From positions 1 through 60,286 of the forward strand of contig RBNI01000017.1 in the NCBI GenBank assembly GCA_003990745.1: DNA of 60,286 nucleotides, read 5' to 3'. Source of the DNA: Jimgerdemannia flammicorona (taxonomy: Eukaryota > Mucoromycota > Endogonomycetes > Endogonales > Endogonaceae). The notes under the pieces are model-generated. The model saw only the letters and a list, made by a program, of their open reading frames with translations, searched no databases and was not told the origin of the DNA. This document shows, one piece after another, positions 57,601-60,286 of this stretch (its first letter is position 1; each line of letters starts with the position of its first letter). Made by a program: the position numbers and the translations under genes.

Positions 57601-57941
57601 CGCATGTAGAACCAGCCACCGGGGTCAAGTGATCCAATGACCTCATCATCATCGAGGTGTCGATGACATCCATCTGGTCCCGAGGATCAGAGGCGATGTC
57701 ACCAAGGCGGGCACTGAAGTGGGTGTTGATATCACCGATCAAAAGTGCCTTACCCGGAAAGGGACCAGACACAAGATCTCAGAAGCCACCAATAGGAAGA
57801 GAAGGAGTAGCGTAAACCTGGACCAAAGCCAGGCCCTGGAACGTGAGCCAGATATGGAAGGGGTCAGCAGAGGACCCAGAAATGAGAGGAGTGAAACGGT
57901 TTGACAGCTAAATGGGGAAATCACTTGAGTGGCTTGGGCTT
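54675..57941 (-). mobile_element. telomere-associated non-LTR retrotransposon, copy A
   Basis: About 3.27 kb. Its 3' end on the minus strand reads ATGAATAAATCC ... TTGAAGCC and continues directly into TAACCCTA, with no poly-A tail. Its 5' end is truncated within the endonuclease domain and joins telomere repeat at 57942. The second copy (57963-60105) aligns with it in the same orientation from the 3' end. CpG is kept and only scattered nonsense changes are seen. Confidence 0.88.
55070..57925 (-). pseudogene. ORF2 of copy A: AP-type endonuclease, reverse transcriptase, C-terminal zinc motif
   Basis: Endonuclease (57772-57356): ALLIGDINTHFSARLGD resembles the G-D-F-N block and TCVDHAFATASL the D-H block. 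The final S-D-H block reads TTNYPSLL, so Asp and His are lost by G to A and C to T changes. RT: WGLTPYHWNSAIFTPIPKKE, then a TAA in RLFK*CLEG, then HVFLDLRQAYDRVSLKLI, LFQGSLHSPWLFDVFI and FFFADDIAL (catalytic box). A C7 run at 56220-56226 shifts the frame just after it, and TGA replaces Cys after NAVRAE (near 56005). The C-terminus has PCPYGDQFYCGHLFRC, a C-x-C-x7-H-x3-C motif with the second Cys now Tyr. The tail end near 55070 is by analogy with copy B. Confidence 0.82.
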
Positions 57942-57962
57942 GGGTTAGGGTTAGGGTTAGGC
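57942..57962 (+). repeat. interstitial telomere repeat between copies A and B
   Basis: About 3.3 units of TTAGGG in the same orientation as the chromosome end, preceded by GGGCTTGGGCTT, which may be degenerate repeat or the last bases of copy A. Confidence 0.9.
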
Positions 57963-60105
57963 TTCAAGTAAGAGTTTATTCATTGTAGAGAAGATAAGGT
58001 ACATCGGAGCAACAAAAGACAAAGACTCCTAAGATGAGAAAAGCAGAACAAGGCCAGCGAAGTAAACAACTAGCTAAGAAGTATAAGACAAAGGCCAGAG
58101 AGGTGACCACCCTATGGATGGGCTGGATAAACCATTTTGTCACGGCCATAAGGATAATAAATGCGAAAAGCAAAAAAAAGAAAGGCTAAGATATAATACA
58201 CATCTGCCTGGTGCCAACTACAGGAACTGTATCAACACCCAAACACCAAACGACTGACATGAGATGAATAACTCAATGCGCTCTCAACAACAGGGGAACC
58301 AACTGGGCCAATGAGGGGAAAGAAAGAAATAAAGAAAATGTGCGATCACTCGATCACCCAAACATCTTCGTAATCTCGGCCAGGCAGAACTCGACCGTGA
58401 GATGGCCACCAGAATTATACATGGCATCTATAGTATGGTAGGCGGTCTCGTGAAGAGTATGAAGAGGGTAGGTGCGAAGTTCCTCCTGCCATTCGTCATT
58501 GGTAAACCAATTGAGTTGTTCATCTTGATCGGAAGAACCTTGGAATGTGGAATAGGAACCATCGAGAAGACTGCACCTGAGGAGATGGCCACGATGAAAC
58601 TTATCTCCACAGGGGCAGGGGTGGAGCGAGCGAGTCTCATGGACCTGGGGACGAAGGTCCCAGTACCAGTCAAGGAAGTCAAGCCAAGAGGTCCAACGCC
58701 AGAACTTGTCAATAATAGAACCTGGGGGATGCGTGACAAAGCGCTCACTAAGGGGGCCGATAGGATTGTTGCTGGACTTGCTACACTAATCCAGATGGGC
58801 TTGGAATATGCAGCAGAGGTCAGATATTCGACGAAGGAAGGAAGAGAGGCTGAGAATCGAGCTACCAAGCAGGGGACGGCCGGAAAATCCAACCGCCCAA
58901 GTGACAGCATCATCAAAGACCTTCTCGGGACACTTCAACACCTGAAGCCCCATAGTAGTAGCCGGACAGGAAGCTCGAAGGAGGGGAAGGCCATATTTCA
59001 GCTGAGGCCTAATGAATGTTTGTACGATGGCTAACTTGACCATTGGTGACCAGAGGGGACCACGAGCATGGCAGAACCCAAGAGTACATTCCGCCTTTGC
59101 CGTATTCTGCAATGCGAGTTCGGCAAAGTCGAACCCTTTGTTGGTGTACGGCACGCCCAGGTACATGTTAGAGGGGGGTCGCGGGCAGGGTTCGCCCCCA
59201 ATCTGCATGGTATAATCAGCAGGGCCGACATAACTGCACTTTGTGGGATTGAGCTCCATACCGTTCACCAGAAGCCAATCCTCACAAAAGTCAATCATCT
59301 TTTGGCCCTCTGCGACAGTACGGGGGGGTAAGGGCAATATCGTCAGCAAAGAAGAGCCTGAGGGGGAAGTCATACTTCTTGAACTGTTCATCAAAGGAGG
59401 CGGCGAGAGGATCAATAAAGATGTCAAAGAGCCAGGGGGAGAGGAGTGAGCTCTGGAAAAGGCCACGCTCAGTGAGGACCGAAGGGGTAATAAGGCCATT
59501 AACAACCACCTGATAAGAACAGTGATTGAACAGGCTATGAATAATATTAAGGAGGGCTATATCAGCACCTCGTACCTCAAGGCAAGAAAGTATAAGCTTG
59601 AGGGGGACTCGATCGTACGCCTGCCGGAGGTCAAGAAAGACATGGCAGCCCCATCTCTTGGCCCACGTCTTGTGCGAAAGCAAGACATGAGAGAGGGATG
59701 AGAAGTGGGTTCGGAAGCCACCTTGGCAGTGCGACATTTCTGTTAAGCCACTTCAGCTATGGACATATCCTTCCAAACACCGCTCAAAGAGTCTACGAAA
59801 CATTTCGGTCAGAGCAATAGGGCGAAATCCATCAATCGTCCTCAAGTCCTCCTTCTTCGGGATCGGGGTGATAATGGCGGAGTTCCAGCGGCATGGAGTG
59901 AGCCCCCAGACCACACACATCTGGAAGAAGAAGGACAAGGCTTTGGAGAGGCTACAGGGAGTGTCAACCTTGCCTGTCATCACTTGAAGGATCCAGACGT
60001 ACAGGGAATTGGCCCCACAGGCCTTTGAGAGGGGGTAGCTACGGATAGCCCTCCAAACCACCAGCTGGTCAAACCAACCCTGTAGTCCAAGAGCACCCAC
60101 ACCGA
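57963..60105 (-). mobile_element. telomere-associated non-LTR retrotransposon, copy B
   Basis: About 2.14 kb, head-to-tail with copy A and starting at the same 3' terminal bases (GCTTCAAG on the plus strand directly after TTAG). Its 5' end is truncated at 60105, equivalent to about 57003 in copy A, and runs straight into the terminal telomere tract. It lacks about 190 bp present in copy A (55334-55520), located near 58627. Confidence 0.9.
58354..60100 (-). pseudogene. ORF2 of copy B: reverse transcriptase and C-terminal zinc motif
   Basis: The endonuclease is lost by 5' truncation. RT blocks: WGLTPCRWNSAIITPIPKKE and TIDGFRPIALTEMFRRLFE (near 59870), then a TGA (CGA in copy A) near 59750. 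Next come HVFLDLRQAYDRVPLKLI, SLLSPWLFDIFIDPLA and FFADDIAL (catalytic box, near 59345). The C7 run at 59322-59328 then shifts the frame, after which 59318-58786 stays open (QKMIDFCEDWLLVNGMELN ... GGEPCPRPPSNMYLGVPY). A zinc motif HPCPCGDKFHRGHLLRC (C-x-C-x7-H-x3-C) is intact near 58610, and the frame ends with TGA at 58354-58356. About 390 bp of 3' UTR follow. Only two lesions separate it from an intact RT module. Confidence 0.82.
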
Positions 60106-60286
60106 GGGTTAGGGTTAGGGTTAGGGTTAGGGTTAGGGTTAGGGTTAGGTTAGGGGTTAGGGTTAGGGTTAGGGTTAGGGTTAGGGTTAGGGTTAGGGTT
60201 AGGGTTAGGGTTAGGGTTAGGGTTAGGGTTAGGGTTAGGGTTAGGGTTAGGGTTAGGGTTAGGGTTAGGGTTAGGGTTAGGGTTAG
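60106..60286 (+). repeat. telomere
   Basis: About 30 tandem TTAGGG units running to the window edge, G-rich strand reading outward, as expected at a right chromosome end. One irregular pair, TTAGG then TTAGGGG, lies at 60145-60156. Confidence 0.98.

Noticed and set aside
55111..57904. Many plus-strand ORFs across the terminal elements
   Set aside because: All RT, endonuclease and zinc motifs read on the minus strand; the plus-strand frames are open because the sequence is poor in complement stops.

Overview
This window is the right end of a chromosome from a filamentous fungus, probably an ascomycete. Three things point there: 181 bp of terminal TTAGGG repeat at 60106-60286; broken genes with short GT-AG introns; and repeats carrying a RIP-like mutation pattern (C to T in CpA, G to A in TpG, CpG nearly gone). 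No species can be named from the sequence. Almost everything here is mobile or broken DNA. No clearly functional host gene is visible, apart from one uncertain low-complexity ORF at 15760-16761.

Layout. 1-794: start of a Ty1/copia element on the minus strand (Gag, leader, short LTR). 795-1806 and 9836-9930: the two halves of an old Ty3 RNase H region, split by a younger complete Ty3/gypsy element (1807-9835, minus strand, 1.6-kb LTRs). 11540-15428: a decayed non-LTR element on the plus strand. About 15640-25640: an island of ordinary base composition with CpG intact. It holds a low-complexity ORF, a fumarate-reductase-like pseudogene, a cullin-like pseudogene and a duplicated gene with a 20-residue repeat. 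25640-30022: AT-rich DNA with a hAT transposase relic. 30023-36614: a second Ty3/gypsy element (minus strand, 0.42-kb LTRs). 37159-46086: a third, decayed copy of the first family (plus strand). 46087-52004: AT-rich DNA with more decayed non-LTR copies. 52005-54664: a better preserved, 5'-truncated non-LTR element. 54675-60105: two head-to-tail copies of a different non-LTR element, each joined by its 3' end to telomere repeat, then the telomere.

Three observations stand out. (1) The Ty3/gypsy elements encode a dUTPase domain in frame between protease and reverse transcriptase. (2) The 1.6-kb LTR family carries a roughly 269-codon reading frame inside its U3, on the coding strand, recognisable in all four LTRs of the two copies; it is placed like accessory genes that overlap the retroviral 3' LTR. 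(3) The terminal non-LTR elements end at their 3' side in the CCCTAA register and lie in the one orientation expected if the telomere G-strand primed reverse transcription, so they appear to have extended the chromosome end and then been capped by telomerase.

Reading frames inside the repeats are broken mostly by RIP-type nonsense changes, so most are entered as pseudogenes. Element boundaries come from paired LTR ends, 4-bp target duplications, primer binding sites and poly-A tails read by eye. Product calls come from protein motifs seen in the translations. No database search was run.
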